Below are positions 46,150-54,545 of a stretch of DNA of 64,000 nt, piece by piece; the stretch's first letter is position 1; every line of letters begins with the position of its first letter. Made by a program: the position numbers and the translations under genes. The notes beneath the pieces were generated by a model. The model was not told where the DNA came from. It saw only the letters and a list, made by a program, of their open reading frames with translations, and made no database searches. This stretch comes from Natrialba magadii ATCC 43099 (lineage in GTDB: Archaea; Halobacteriota; Halobacteria; Halobacteriales; Natrialbaceae): positions 3,162,001 through 3,226,000 of the forward strand of contig NC_013922.1 of assembly GCF_000025625.1 (NCBI RefSeq), written 5' to 3'.

Positions 46150-46971
46150 CTACACTCCTTCTCGACCGCTTCCCGGCTGCGTATCGACGTGTGACTCGGG
46201 CATGAGTGCCTCGAAGGGCTGTTCGTCGAGCCACTCGAGTAGCGCCACCAGTTGCTCGGTCGCAGCGTCGAACAGTTGCTCTCCTACTTCGGGCGTGGCG
46301 TCGGTCTGGTCGCCGAAGACGCCGTTGGGACTGTTTTCGATGGCGTCGTAGAACGTCGTCGCGCCGTGGACGCGCGCAGCGTCGCCGTCGAAGTCGACGC
46401 CGCCGTCGCGGGCCTCCTCGAGGCGGTCCTCGCGGACGAGTTCGTTCGCGATGTGCATGATCATCGCCGTTTCCTTGGGGCCGCCGTGGGGGCCGGGCGT
46501 CTCGAAGACCTCCTCGATCAGGTTGGGGATGGATTCGTCCCACATCCATTCGATGGCGTAGGCGGTCTCGTCCTGATGAAGTCGGCGGCCGACCTCTCGG
46601 AGATGGGCAACGTTGCCGCCGTGGGCGTTGACGTAGACGATGCGGTCGATGCCGTGATAGGTGAGGTTCCGCGAGAGGTTCTCGACGTAGTCACGAAAGA
46701 CCGGTGCATCGACCCACATCGTGCCGTGAAACTGCCGGTGGTGGGAGCTGACGCCGATCGAAATCGGTGGGGTGCAGAGATAGCCAGTCTGCTCCGTTGC
46801 GGCGCGCGCCAGCGCCTCGGCGATCATGTGATCCGTTCCTTCAGGCAGGTGTGGGCCGTGTTGCTCGGTCGAGCCAAGCGGGACGACCGCGAGCGATTCC
46901 GACTCCGACTCGATGTAGTCGGCGAGGTCGGGCCAGGTATGGGCTGGAAGATACATTCGATAGTGGAGCAT
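46150..46971 (-). CDS. Creatininase-family amidohydrolase
   Basis: 273 residues with the metal-site motifs of the creatininase/ArfB/MftE family: [19 protein letters not shown] (Glu, His, Asp), [23 protein letters not shown] and WDES. One archaeal branch, ArfB (MJ0116 type), deformylates the first pyrimidine intermediate of riboflavin and F420 synthesis, upstream of the reductase ArfC, which is encoded at 19214. This gene could be arfB, but the family also has creatininase and peptide-processing members and the two genes are unlinked, so I give no symbol. ATG 46956 (MYLPAHTW) is an alternative start. It is divergent from nikR. Confidence 0.83.
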   Translation of the reverse strand: MLHYRMYLPAHTWPDLADYIESESESLAVVPLGSTEQHGPHLPEGTDHMIAEALARAATEQTGYLCTPPISIGVSSHHRQFHGTMWVDAPVFRDYVENLSRNLTYHGIDRIVYVNAHGGNVAHLREVGRRLHQDETAYAIEWMWDESIPNLIEEVFETPGPHGGPKETAMIMHIANELVREDRLEEARDGGVDFDGDAARVHGATTFYDAIENSPNGVFGDQTDATPEVGEQLFDAATEQLVALLEWLDEQPFEALMPESHVDTQPGSGREGV

Positions 46972-47061
46972 CGTACCGAATCCGCAAAACAGTGCCTGCT
47001 ACAATGCAGTTTCAGCAAGAACTCGACCAAGCCGAGCGACGACGCTACGCGAGATGATAAA

Positions 47062-47070
47062 CCTTAATAG
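47062..47070 (+). promoter_or_regulatory. TATA box of nikR
   Basis: ccttaatag is centred 27 bases before ATG 47093, as expected for a leaderless transcript. It excludes the longer frame starting at 47054, inside or before the box. Confidence 0.55.
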
Positions 47071-47092
47071 ATTTCTGCCGTTGAGTTATTAT

Positions 47093-47521
47093 ATGGCAGT
47101 CGTCAGCGTCTCGATGCCGGACGAACTTCTCGATCGACTCGACCAGTTTGCAGAGGAACACGGCTACACCGGCCGCAGCGAAGTCGTCCGGGAGGCCTCC
47201 CGCAACCTCCTCGGCGAGTTCGAAGACACCCGTCTCGAGGACCGCGAACTCATGGCGATCGTCACGGTCCTCTTCGACTACGAGACAACCGCCGTCGAGG
47301 AGCGCATGATGCACCTGCGCCACGAACACGAAGGTCTCGTCGCGTCGAACTTCCACAGCCACGTCGGCGATCACTACTGTATGGAACTGTTCGTTCTCGA
47401 GGGTGAACTCGAGGAAATCTCGACGTTCGTCGGGAAGATTCGCGCAACGAAGGATGCGCTGACAGTCGACTACTCGGTGACGCCGGTCGACAGTTTCGAT
47501 CCGCTCAGTCAGGATCACTGA
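47093..47521 (+). CDS. nikR: Nickel-responsive regulator NikR
   Basis: 142 residues. An N-terminal ribbon-helix-helix ([37 protein letters not shown]) is joined to an ACT-like metal-binding domain. The nickel ligands of Escherichia coli NikR (His76, His87, His89, Cys95) are matched by His77, His88, His90 and Cys96 in [11 protein letters not shown]. It therefore should bind Ni2+ and repress nickel uptake or related genes. No nickel transporter or urease gene is in the window, so the target lies elsewhere. The start is fixed by the TATA box 27 bases upstream. Confidence 0.92.
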   Translation: MAVVSVSMPDELLDRLDQFAEEHGYTGRSEVVREASRNLLGEFEDTRLEDRELMAIVTVLFDYETTAVEERMMHLRHEHEGLVASNFHSHVGDHYCMELFVLEGELEEISTFVGKIRATKDALTVDYSVTPVDSFDPLSQDH

Positions 47522-47604
47522 GACCGACGGTGAGCCGGAACTGAACCCGTTCCCGAATTGCACTGAACGCGTACCTTTACTGTGATCCGCGCCAAGAGTC
47601 AGCC

Positions 47605-47982
47605 ATGTCCTACCGGAAGGTGAACTACGAGGAGGTCGATCAGGTGTCGAGCGCGATGCACGTCCTGAGCGGCCCACTCGAGACGGAGCAGGTCGGGGTG
47701 ACGGTCGCCCGCTGCGATCCGGACTGGAAGAGCAAGCCCCACGATCACACGGACAACGACCACGAGGAGGTCTACGTCCTCATCAAGGGCGAGGCGACGG
47801 TCGTGGTCGACGACGAGCCAGTCGAAATGGAGACCGGTGATGCGCTGTGGATTCCGCCCGAATCCACGCGACAGATCCGCAACGGTGACACGGAGAGCGC
47901 ATTCGTCCTCGTGAGCGCCCCGAGTCTGCAGAACGGCGACGATAACGACGGCGAGTGGCTCCTCTCCGGCTTCGCCGGGTAG
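47605..47982 (+). CDS. Cupin-domain protein
   Basis: 125 residues. Cupin motif 1 is seen as HDHTDNDHEEVYVLIKGEATVVVD (two His, Glu), and motif 2 as METGDALWIPPESTRQIRNGD, so a metal site with His-x-His and Glu is likely, although the second-motif His is replaced by Gln. The family is very diverse (isomerases, dioxygenases, storage or sensor proteins), so no activity is assigned. The size is typical of single-domain cupins. It follows nikR by 83 bases on the same strand and may be co-transcribed, but a functional link is not shown. Confidence 0.82.
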   Translation: MSYRKVNYEEVDQVSSAMHVLSGPLETEQVGVTVARCDPDWKSKPHDHTDNDHEEVYVLIKGEATVVVDDEPVEMETGDALWIPPESTRQIRNGDTESAFVLVSAPSLQNGDDNDGEWLLSGFAG

Positions 47983-48135
47983 CGACCTCGAGCGAGCAGT
48001 CGCGCACACTGACCAGTTACACGCCGTCGCACGTTCACCCGTTCCCGGACGCCGTGCCAGAACGACGATGACCAGGCCGAGACAGACGCTTCCCGTGGTC
48101 ACTACACCCGCGAGGCGAGCTTCGAGCGGGTCGCA

Positions 48136-50853
48136 ATGAGCCGCGCACACGTCCTCTGTGTGAGCCACGATCCGTCGACGCGGGCCAGACTTACCCTGGC
48201 GCTCACCGATGCACCCATCCGCGTGAGCGTCGTCTCGGACACCGAGGCGGCCATCGACCAACTCGAGTGCGGACGAGACCGTCCCCACCCGCAGCGTCAC
48301 GACTCGGACGATGGTGAGACGCAACCAGAGCACCAGTACGGAGGGCACGACCACATCGACGCTGTCCTTCTTGACCCCCGGATGGTTCGCTCACTACCGG
48401 AGACGACACGTCGACTCGAGGAGGCCGCGCTGTCCCCAATCGCGGTGTTCGCGTACTGGGAAGCTGATGCTGGGGCAGGGAGTGATGCTGACGCTGATCC
48501 AGGATCGGATTTCGGTTCAGGATCGGGCCTGGAACCGAGTTCAGCCCCGGATACTGGTCTCGATACGTCGTCACAGCCAGTGCTCGCTGAACTGTCGACC
48601 ACGCGATTGGAGGACGGAACGCAGTTAGAACCACAACGGAATCGATCAACGGCGAATGGGTCAACGGCGAATCGGTCAACAGCGAGTCGATCAACGGCGG
48701 GACGAACGGAAACAGGATCTGCCGATATCGCCTCGACCATTCTCACCGGTATCGACGCGGAAACTGGCTCCGACGGATCCGGCTTCCCCGAACTCGGGGT
48801 GACGAGAACGAGAGTGGGTACTGCCGCCACTGCCGCCATCGCCGCCACCGCCGCCACTCCCGAGGGGCCCGATTCAGCCGAGGAGACGACCGACGTTGCT
48901 CATCCGTCACTCGTCGCGACTGTTCGACGTGAACTGGCCGACACAACCTCGCCACAGACCGTCGAGCGGGTGCTTCGGACCGTCTTCACGGAGCACGAGG
49001 AATTCGTCTTCGCCTGGGTCGGCGAGTACGACCGCGGCGAGCACGCCGTCGTCCCCTGGGCGACCGATCCCGACGCAACGGCGTGGCCCATCCACCGCAC
49101 GTTCCGCGTCGGAAACGGCGCTAATCCGCTCCTCGAGCGAGCGCTGTACGCACAGCAACTCCAGACGCAGGACCTCGCCTCACAGCCTAACCTGGCCATC
49201 ACGGGCGGTGCGTTCACCCCCGCGCCGTTTCACGAACAGGCACGCGAACACGGCGTCCGATCCATCGCTGTCGCGCCGCTCGCGACGGACACAGACCGAT
49301 ACGGCGTCCTCATCGTCTACGCACCGACGACGTTCACAGCCGGCACCCGACAGACGATCCGTGCCGTCGCCGACGTTGCCTCGCACGTCCTCGAGACGAT
49401 CGCAATTCGCGGCCAACTCGAGCAACAGGAGCGAACGTTACACCGGTATGAACGCCTCGTGAAAACCGCGGGCGACGGCATCTTCGTTCTCGACGGCGCT
49501 GGTCACGTAATGACGGTGAACGACGCGTTCGTCGAGATGACTGGCTACAGCCGCGAGTGGCTCCTCGGAGAACACATCTCACTGCTCTTTGACGAGCAGA
49601 CCATCGAGCACGCCACGGAAACGGTCCGGGCGCTCATCGAGGCCGATGGTCGCTCGACGACGATCGAAGTCCCACTGGAGACGAAAGACGGCTCGTACGT
49701 CACCTGTGAGGCCCAGATTGCCATCCTCGATCGTACCGATAGTGGTGGAAATGGCAGTACTAGCAACGGTAGCAACGACACCGACAGCGACCCTGACACC
49801 AACACCAGCACTGTCACCGACACCGATACCGTCACCAACACCAGCACTGTCACCGACACCGATACCGTCACCAACACCCACACCCAGACCGACACCGACA
49901 CCGACAGCACGTTCGGCGGCACCGTCGGCGTCCTCCGCGACATCACCGAACGAAAGCAAAACGAGCGCCGCCTGCGCAAACAGAACGAGCGCCTCGACGC
50001 CTTCGCACGCATCGTCAGTCACGACCTGCGCAACCCACTCGGCATCGCGCAGGGCTACCTCGACCTCATCGACGAAACGGAGTCACTCGAGTACCTCCCG
50101 ACGGCCAAGCGGAGCCTCGATCGCATGGAGGCGATCATCCACGACGTGCTCGCCATCGCCCGCGACGGGACGTGGGCGAGCGACACCGAGCGCGTCGACC
50201 TGGAAACCGTCGCCAGCGAGGCATGGGAGCACGTCTCGACGGGCGAGGCCACACTCACGCTGACCGGTACAACAACGTTCATGGCCGACCGCTCCCGACT
50301 CCTGCGCGTCTTCGAGAACCTGTTTCGAAACGCGATCGAACACGGCTGTCCGGACGAGGAGGTCGGTGAGTTGGCTGTTCGTGTGGGGGTACTCGAGTCC
50401 GAGTCGGAGTCCGGGTCCGAGTCCGGGTCCGACGACCAGCGACGGACTCCGATCACGGACGGCGACGACGGAGACGGCGGAGACGGCGGAGACGGCGGAG
50501 ACGGCGGAGACGGCGGAGACAGCGGAGACAGCGGAGACAGCGGAGACAGCGGAGACAGCGGAGACAGCGGAGACAGCGGAGACAGCGGAGACAGCGGAGA
50601 CAGCGGAGACAGCGAGCAGGTGGGCGAGCCGTGTGGCTTTTTCGTCGCGGACAACGGGTCCGGATTGCCGGACGATCTGGCAGCAAACGACGATCTGTTC
50701 GATCCGTCGATTTCGTCCGAGACGGACAGTCTGGGGATTGGCCTCTGGATCGTTCGGGAGGTGGCGACGGGCCACGACTGGCAGGTACGTGCGCGTGAGA
50801 GCGAGGCTGGTGGCGCACGATTTGAGTTCGTGACTGCGGACGCCGACCAGTAG
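48136..50853 (+). CDS. GAF-PAS sensor histidine kinase with repeat inserts
   Basis: 905 residues, cytoplasmic. The N-terminal 120 residues look like a degenerate receiver (HVLCVSHDPSTRARLTLALTD, AVLLDPRM). A disordered stretch with repeated STAN/STAS units follows. Then come a GAF domain (about 275-420), a PAS domain (about 435-610, RLVKTAGDGIFVLDGAGHV), a HisKA domain with the phospho-acceptor His629 in SHDLRNPLG, and an ATPase domain with N-box FENLFRNAIEHG, G1 VADNGSGLP and LGIGLWIVREV. Asp/Thr-rich insertion at about 533-590 splits the PAS domain, and a long Gly-Asp-Ser repeat at about 753-828 lies between the N and G1 boxes. No response regulator is adjacent. Confidence 0.9.
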   Translation: MSRAHVLCVSHDPSTRARLTLALTDAPIRVSVVSDTEAAIDQLECGRDRPHPQRHDSDDGETQPEHQYGGHDHIDAVLLDPRMVRSLPETTRRLEEAALSPIAVFAYWEADAGAGSDADADPGSDFGSGSGLEPSSAPDTGLDTSSQPVLAELSTTRLEDGTQLEPQRNRSTANGSTANRSTASRSTAGRTETGSADIASTILTGIDAETGSDGSGFPELGVTRTRVGTAATAAIAATAATPEGPDSAEETTDVAHPSLVATVRRELADTTSPQTVERVLRTVFTEHEEFVFAWVGEYDRGEHAVVPWATDPDATAWPIHRTFRVGNGANPLLERALYAQQLQTQDLASQPNLAITGGAFTPAPFHEQAREHGVRSIAVAPLATDTDRYGVLIVYAPTTFTAGTRQTIRAVADVASHVLETIAIRGQLEQQERTLHRYERLVKTAGDGIFVLDGAGHVMTVNDAFVEMTGYSREWLLGEHISLLFDEQTIEHATETVRALIEADGRSTTIEVPLETKDGSYVTCEAQIAILDRTDSGGNGSTSNGSNDTDSDPDTNTSTVTDTDTVTNTSTVTDTDTVTNTHTQTDTDTDSTFGGTVGVLRDITERKQNERRLRKQNERLDAFARIVSHDLRNPLGIAQGYLDLIDETESLEYLPTAKRSLDRMEAIIHDVLAIARDGTWASDTERVDLETVASEAWEHVSTGEATLTLTGTTTFMADRSRLLRVFENLFRNAIEHGCPDEEVGELAVRVGVLESESESGSESGSDDQRRTPITDGDDGDGGDGGDGGDGGDGGDSGDSGDSGDSGDSGDSGDSGDSGDSGDSGDSEQVGEPCGFFVADNGSGLPDDLAANDDLFDPSISSETDSLGIGLWIVREVATGHDWQVRARESEAGGARFEFVTADADQ
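48643..48705 (+). repeat. 15-bp tandem repeat in the histidine kinase gene
   Basis: Four degenerate units of the type tcaacggcgaatcgg encode STAN/STAS-rich repeats in the linker before the GAF domain. The frame is maintained. Confidence 0.8.
50456..50612 (+). repeat. 9-bp (ggagacggc/ggagacagc) repeat in the histidine kinase gene
   Basis: A run of ggagacggc units (Gly-Asp-Gly) becomes a run of ggagacagc units (Gly-Asp-Ser), about 17 units in total. It lies in the ATPase domain between the N and G1 boxes. A second insert, at 49735-49910, uses gacacc/accgac units in the PAS domain. Confidence 0.93.
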
Positions 50854-50975
50854 TGTTGCCATAGACAGCGACGGCTCAGGTGTCGCAACCGTCAAAAAAC
50901 ATCGAATCGATCGCTGTCCCTGTTCACGGCCGGCATCTGGCTGTGTTCAGTTCCAGTTACTATTCGAGTTCGCTC

Positions 50976-52949
50976 TTACTTCCCTTCGAAGTCCGGCTCG
51001 CCGTCACCCATGAACGCCGTAATACCCTCCATCAGGTCGTCCGTCGCCATCAGGTGACCGAACGCGGAGGCCTCGTACTCGAGTCCCGCCTCGGTGTCGT
51101 CGCGGCCGGCGAGCATCGCGCGCTTGGTGAACTTCTGGGCGATCGGTGGGCCGCCGGCGAGTTTCGCGGCGAGATCGAATGCGGCGTCCTCGAGGTCGTC
51201 GTTCTCGACGACGTCGTTGACGAAGCCGTAGTCTTCCATCACGTCGGCCTCGTAGCGCTCTGCGGTGAAGATGATCTCCTTTGCGCGGCCCTCGCCGACG
51301 ATCTGGGAGAGGCGCTGGGTGCCGCCCCAACCGGGAATCAGGCCGAGGTTGAGTTCTGGCTGGCCGAACTCCGAGCGCTCGCTGGCAACGCGCAGATCGG
51401 CACAGGTGGCGAGCTCCATCCCGCCGCCGAGACAGAAGCCGTCGATACCGGCGACGACCGGCAGGTCACAGGACTCGAGTTCGCCGAAGGTGGACTGGCC
51501 GTCCTTCGAGAGTTCGATCGCACCGAGAGAGTCCGCGCCGCCGGCAGCCATGCTCTGGACGTCGGCACCGGCGGAGAAGGCCTTCTCGCCCTCGCCGGTG
51601 ATGAGGATCGCACGGACCTCCTCGTCGTCTTCGAGCAGGTCGATGGCCTCGGAGAGTTCGGCGAGCAGGTCGTCGCTGATCGTGTTCATGCGGTGTGGCC
51701 GGTCGAGAACGATGTGGCCCACCATTTCGCCGGGGTACTCGACGCGGATGGCGTCGAAGTCGACGCCGTCCTCCTCCTCGTCGCTCTCGTAGAAGCCGCC
51801 CTCGTCGGCGCGCTCTGCGAGGAAGTCAGCCGGCTCGTAGCGTTCGTGACCGGTCTCGTCGTAGGCCTCCTCGAGCGTCTCGAGCAGGGTATCGAGACCG
51901 TATTCGTCGACCAGTTTGACCGGCCCATCCGGGAAGCCAGCACCGAGCTGTACTGCCTCGTCGATCGACGCTGGCGGCGCGACGTCGTTGCCGATCAGCT
52001 TCGCGGCCTCGTTGGCCATCGTCGCCAGCAGGCGGTCCTTGACGAACTCCGACTGTTCGTCAGTCGGAATCTCGGCACCGGAGCCGTCCTCGTAGTCGTA
52101 GAAGCCCTTGCCCGTCTTCTTGCCGAGCTCTTCGTTCTCCACCTTCTCCTCGAGCAGTGGCGCTGGCTCGTAGGCTTCACCGAGCACGTCGTGCATGTAC
52201 TCGAGTACGTGGAAGCTCACGTCGTTGCCGACCTGGTCGCCGAGTTCGAAGCTGCCCATCGGGAGGCCCATGTCGTACTTCGTCGTCGAGTCGACCTCCG
52301 AGATGGTCGCTTCGTCCTCACTGACGAGCCAGGAGGCTTCGTTCATCAGGGGGACGAGAATGCGGTTGACGATGAAGCCGGGCGAGTCCTTGTGGACGCG
52401 CACTGGCGTTTTGCCGAAGTCGTCGGCGAGTTCCTCGATGACGTCGAGCGTCTCGTCGGAACTCTCCGCACCCGAAATTACTTCGACGAGCTGCATCCGG
52501 ACCGGCGGGTTGAAGAAGTGCATGCCACAGAACTGCTCGGGGCGCTCGGTCACGTCGGCGAGGTCCGTGATCGAGAGGCTCGAGGTGTTCGTCGCGAAGA
52601 TGGTGTGGTCGGGCGCGTGCTCCTCGACCTCACCGTAGACGTCCTTCTTGATCTCCATCTTCTCCGGGACGGCCTCGATGACGACGTCGGCGTTGCCGAC
52701 GGCTTCCTCGACATCAACGATCGGCGTGACGCGCTCGAGTGCGGCGTCGGCTTCGTCCTGGCTGAGCTGATCCTTTTCGGCGAGCTTGTTGAGCGACCAC
52801 TCGATCTGCTCGTAGCCGTTCTGGACGAACTCTTCTTTGATATCGCGCAGTGCGACGTCGTAGCCGGCCATCGCGGCGACCTCCGCGATGCCGTGTCCCA
52901 TGTTCCCTGCACCGAGAACTGCGACGGTGTTGATATCTTCCAGTTCCAT
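50976..52949 (-). CDS. Fused 3-hydroxyacyl-CoA dehydrogenase / enoyl-CoA hydratase
   Basis: 657 residues, two enzymes in one chain. Residues 1-390 are the dehydrogenase: VAVLGAGNMGHGIAEVAAMAG (NAD site), VIEAVPEKMEIKKDVY, FATNTSSLSITDLA (catalytic Ser region), GMHFFNPPVRMQLVEVI (catalytic His) and KTGKGFYDYE. Residues about 400-657 are the hydratase: VLDRPHRMNTISDDL, KAFSAGADVQSMA, VAGIDGFCLGGGMELATCADLRVA and PELNLGLIPGWGGTQRL, with the two catalytic Glu residues in place. The order (dehydrogenase first) is the archaeal type rather than the bacterial FadB order. It works in beta-oxidation with the divergent acyl-CoA dehydrogenase gene. Confidence 0.95.
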   Translation of the reverse strand: MELEDINTVAVLGAGNMGHGIAEVAAMAGYDVALRDIKEEFVQNGYEQIEWSLNKLAEKDQLSQDEADAALERVTPIVDVEEAVGNADVVIEAVPEKMEIKKDVYGEVEEHAPDHTIFATNTSSLSITDLADVTERPEQFCGMHFFNPPVRMQLVEVISGAESSDETLDVIEELADDFGKTPVRVHKDSPGFIVNRILVPLMNEASWLVSEDEATISEVDSTTKYDMGLPMGSFELGDQVGNDVSFHVLEYMHDVLGEAYEPAPLLEEKVENEELGKKTGKGFYDYEDGSGAEIPTDEQSEFVKDRLLATMANEAAKLIGNDVAPPASIDEAVQLGAGFPDGPVKLVDEYGLDTLLETLEEAYDETGHERYEPADFLAERADEGGFYESDEEEDGVDFDAIRVEYPGEMVGHIVLDRPHRMNTISDDLLAELSEAIDLLEDDEEVRAILITGEGEKAFSAGADVQSMAAGGADSLGAIELSKDGQSTFGELESCDLPVVAGIDGFCLGGGMELATCADLRVASERSEFGQPELNLGLIPGWGGTQRLSQIVGEGRAKEIIFTAERYEADVMEDYGFVNDVVENDDLEDAAFDLAAKLAGGPPIAQKFTKRAMLAGRDDTEAGLEYEASAFGHLMATDDLMEGITAFMGDGEPDFEGK

Positions 52950-53032
52950 GGGTCAGTGTGCAATGGGAACCCGTTTGAACGTTTCCCTCTTCGCGGAAGG
53001 AAACTATCTTTGAGTTTACTGCCGGTTACAAA

Positions 53033-53042
53033 GCTCTTTATC
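53033..53042 (+). promoter_or_regulatory. TATA box of the acyl-CoA dehydrogenase gene
   Basis: ctctttatcg lies centred about 28 bases before ATG 53065, consistent with a leaderless start there rather than at GTG 53059. Confidence 0.45.
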
Positions 53043-53064
53043 GCTCGGATAGTAACGATTGTGC

Positions 53065-54216
53065 ATGGAATTCGGTCTCTCCGAAGAGCAACAACAGATC
53101 CGCGAAGAGGTACAGCGGTTCGCCGAGAACGAAATCGTTCCCGTCGCCGAGGAGTACGACACCGAGGAGAAGTACCCACACGACGTCATCGACAAGGCCG
53201 CCGAGATGGGGCTGACCGGCTCGTACATCCCGATCGACTACGGTGGTGCCGGCTACTCCATCCTCGACACCGCGATCATCACCGAGGAACTGTTCTCCTA
53301 CGACCCAGGTATCGCGCTGTCGATCGTCTCGACCTCCTTCGGCTGTGAGGCGATCATGAACTTCGGCACTGAAGATCAGAAGGAGCGCTTCCTCGAACCC
53401 GTCGCGATGGGCGAGAAGATTTCCGGTGCCGCGATCTCCGAGCCTGACACCGGCTCAGACGTCTCCTCCGTCTCGACGCGCGCCGAGAAGGACGGCGACG
53501 AGTGGGTGATCAACGGCAACAAGATGTGGATCACCAACGGGACCGTTGGCGACTTCTTCGTCGTCCTCTGTAAAACCAACCCCGACGCACAGGGCCGCTA
53601 CAACGGCTTCAGTCAGATCATCGTCGAATCCGACCGCGACGGCTTCTCCGCCGAGAAGATCACCGGCAAACTGGGCATTCGCGCCTCCGACACCGCCGAA
53701 CTCGTCTTCGACGACGTTCGCGTCCCAGAGGAGAACCTCGTCGGCACCAAGGACGCCGCGTTCATGCAGCAGATGCAGTTCTTCGACGAAACCCGGACCG
53801 CCGTCGCCGCACAGGGCGTCGGCATCGCGAAGGGTGCCACGCGCGCTGCACTCGAGTACGCCCAGGACCGCGAGCAGTTCGGGCAGTCGATTTCGGAGTT
53901 CCAGGCGATCCAGCACAAGCTTGCTGAGATGGCGACGGACACCGAGGCAGCCCGTAACCTGACGTACAAGGCAGCCTGGAACGTCGACCAGGGCAACGAC
54001 ATCACGAAGCTGGCCTCGATGGCGAAGGAGTACGCCTCCCGTATCGCCGTCGACGTTGCTGACGAGGCTGTCCAGATCCACGGCGGCGCTGGCTACGTCA
54101 ACGACTTCCCGGTCGAGCGACTCTACCGCGACGCGAAGATTACGCAGATCTACGAGGGGACCTCGGAGATCCAGAAGAACGTTATCGCGCGCGAGATGCT
54201 CGGCAAGGGCTTCTAA
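53065..54216 (+). CDS. Acyl-CoA dehydrogenase
   Basis: 383 residues, the family's usual length. Landmarks: [22 protein letters not shown] (N-terminal helix), [18 protein letters not shown] and [25 protein letters not shown] (FAD-binding middle domain), and the C-terminal [42 protein letters not shown] with the catalytic Glu in the YEGTSE motif. It oxidises acyl-CoA to enoyl-CoA and passes electrons to an electron-transfer flavoprotein not in this window. It is divergent from the hydroxyacyl-CoA dehydrogenase/hydratase gene and shares the 115-base control region. A nested palindrome directly follows its stop. Confidence 0.95.
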   Translation: MEFGLSEEQQQIREEVQRFAENEIVPVAEEYDTEEKYPHDVIDKAAEMGLTGSYIPIDYGGAGYSILDTAIITEELFSYDPGIALSIVSTSFGCEAIMNFGTEDQKERFLEPVAMGEKISGAAISEPDTGSDVSSVSTRAEKDGDEWVINGNKMWITNGTVGDFFVVLCKTNPDAQGRYNGFSQIIVESDRDGFSAEKITGKLGIRASDTAELVFDDVRVPEENLVGTKDAAFMQQMQFFDETRTAVAAQGVGIAKGATRAALEYAQDREQFGQSISEFQAIQHKLAEMATDTEAARNLTYKAAWNVDQGNDITKLASMAKEYASRIAVDVADEAVQIHGGAGYVNDFPVERLYRDAKITQIYEGTSEIQKNVIAREMLGKGF

Positions 54217-54291
54217 CAACCTTTTACTCTGCGGTCTTTCGGGCTCACGACAGGTTCTGTCGTGAGCCCGCTGTCCCTCGGTAAAAGGTTG
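54217..54291 (+). terminator. Nested palindrome after the acyl-CoA dehydrogenase gene
   Basis: An outer perfect inverted repeat, CAACCTTTTAC (54217-54227) with GTAAAAGGTTG (54281-54291), encloses an inner perfect 13-base stem, GGGCTCACGACAG (54241-54253) with CTGTCGTGAGCCC (54257-54269), loop GTT. It starts right after the stop and could be a transcription terminator or an RNA-stability structure. Confidence 0.7.
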
Positions 54292-54545
54292 ATCAAAAGC
54301 ACTCCTCGCTTCCGGAGTCGCTCGTCGGCCCGAGCGCTGCGCGGCGCGCAGCGCTCGGAGAACGGCGTCACTCGGGTTCTTCGAACCGCTCGTTCGCCGA
54401 GAGATGGCTCCTCCAAAATGTAGGGCTGTTCCTTGCACGCGGCGCTACTCTTTCTCGCACCTCACTCTTCGACCGTGTGGCGAGTTTCCGCCTCGAGACG
54501 ATCCCGTGGAGAGGATGTAGAAGGAGTTGTCCTCGTGAGACGACG
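54292..54545. other. Structured intergenic segment between convergent genes
   Basis: A second perfect 13-base hairpin lies at 54330-54358 (CCGAGCGCTGCGC, loop GGC, GCGCAGCGCTCGG), then a third small one at 54376-54388 (GGTTC-TTC-GAACC). I see no coding frame with normal composition. The leftward permease gene ends at 54546, so this lies between convergent genes. Confidence 0.6.

Noticed and set aside
45569-46549. Long 326-codon minus-strand frame
   Set aside because: Only its last about 150 codons look like a real membrane protein. The upstream part is antisense to, or overlaps, the creatininase-family gene in a different frame.
47054-47092. Longer N terminus of NikR
   Set aside because: A TATA-like sequence lies within it, 27 bases before ATG 47093, which begins directly at the ribbon strand.
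54213-54416. Short minus-strand frames in the structured intergenic segment
   Set aside because: They are made of the hairpin sequences and have no normal protein composition.
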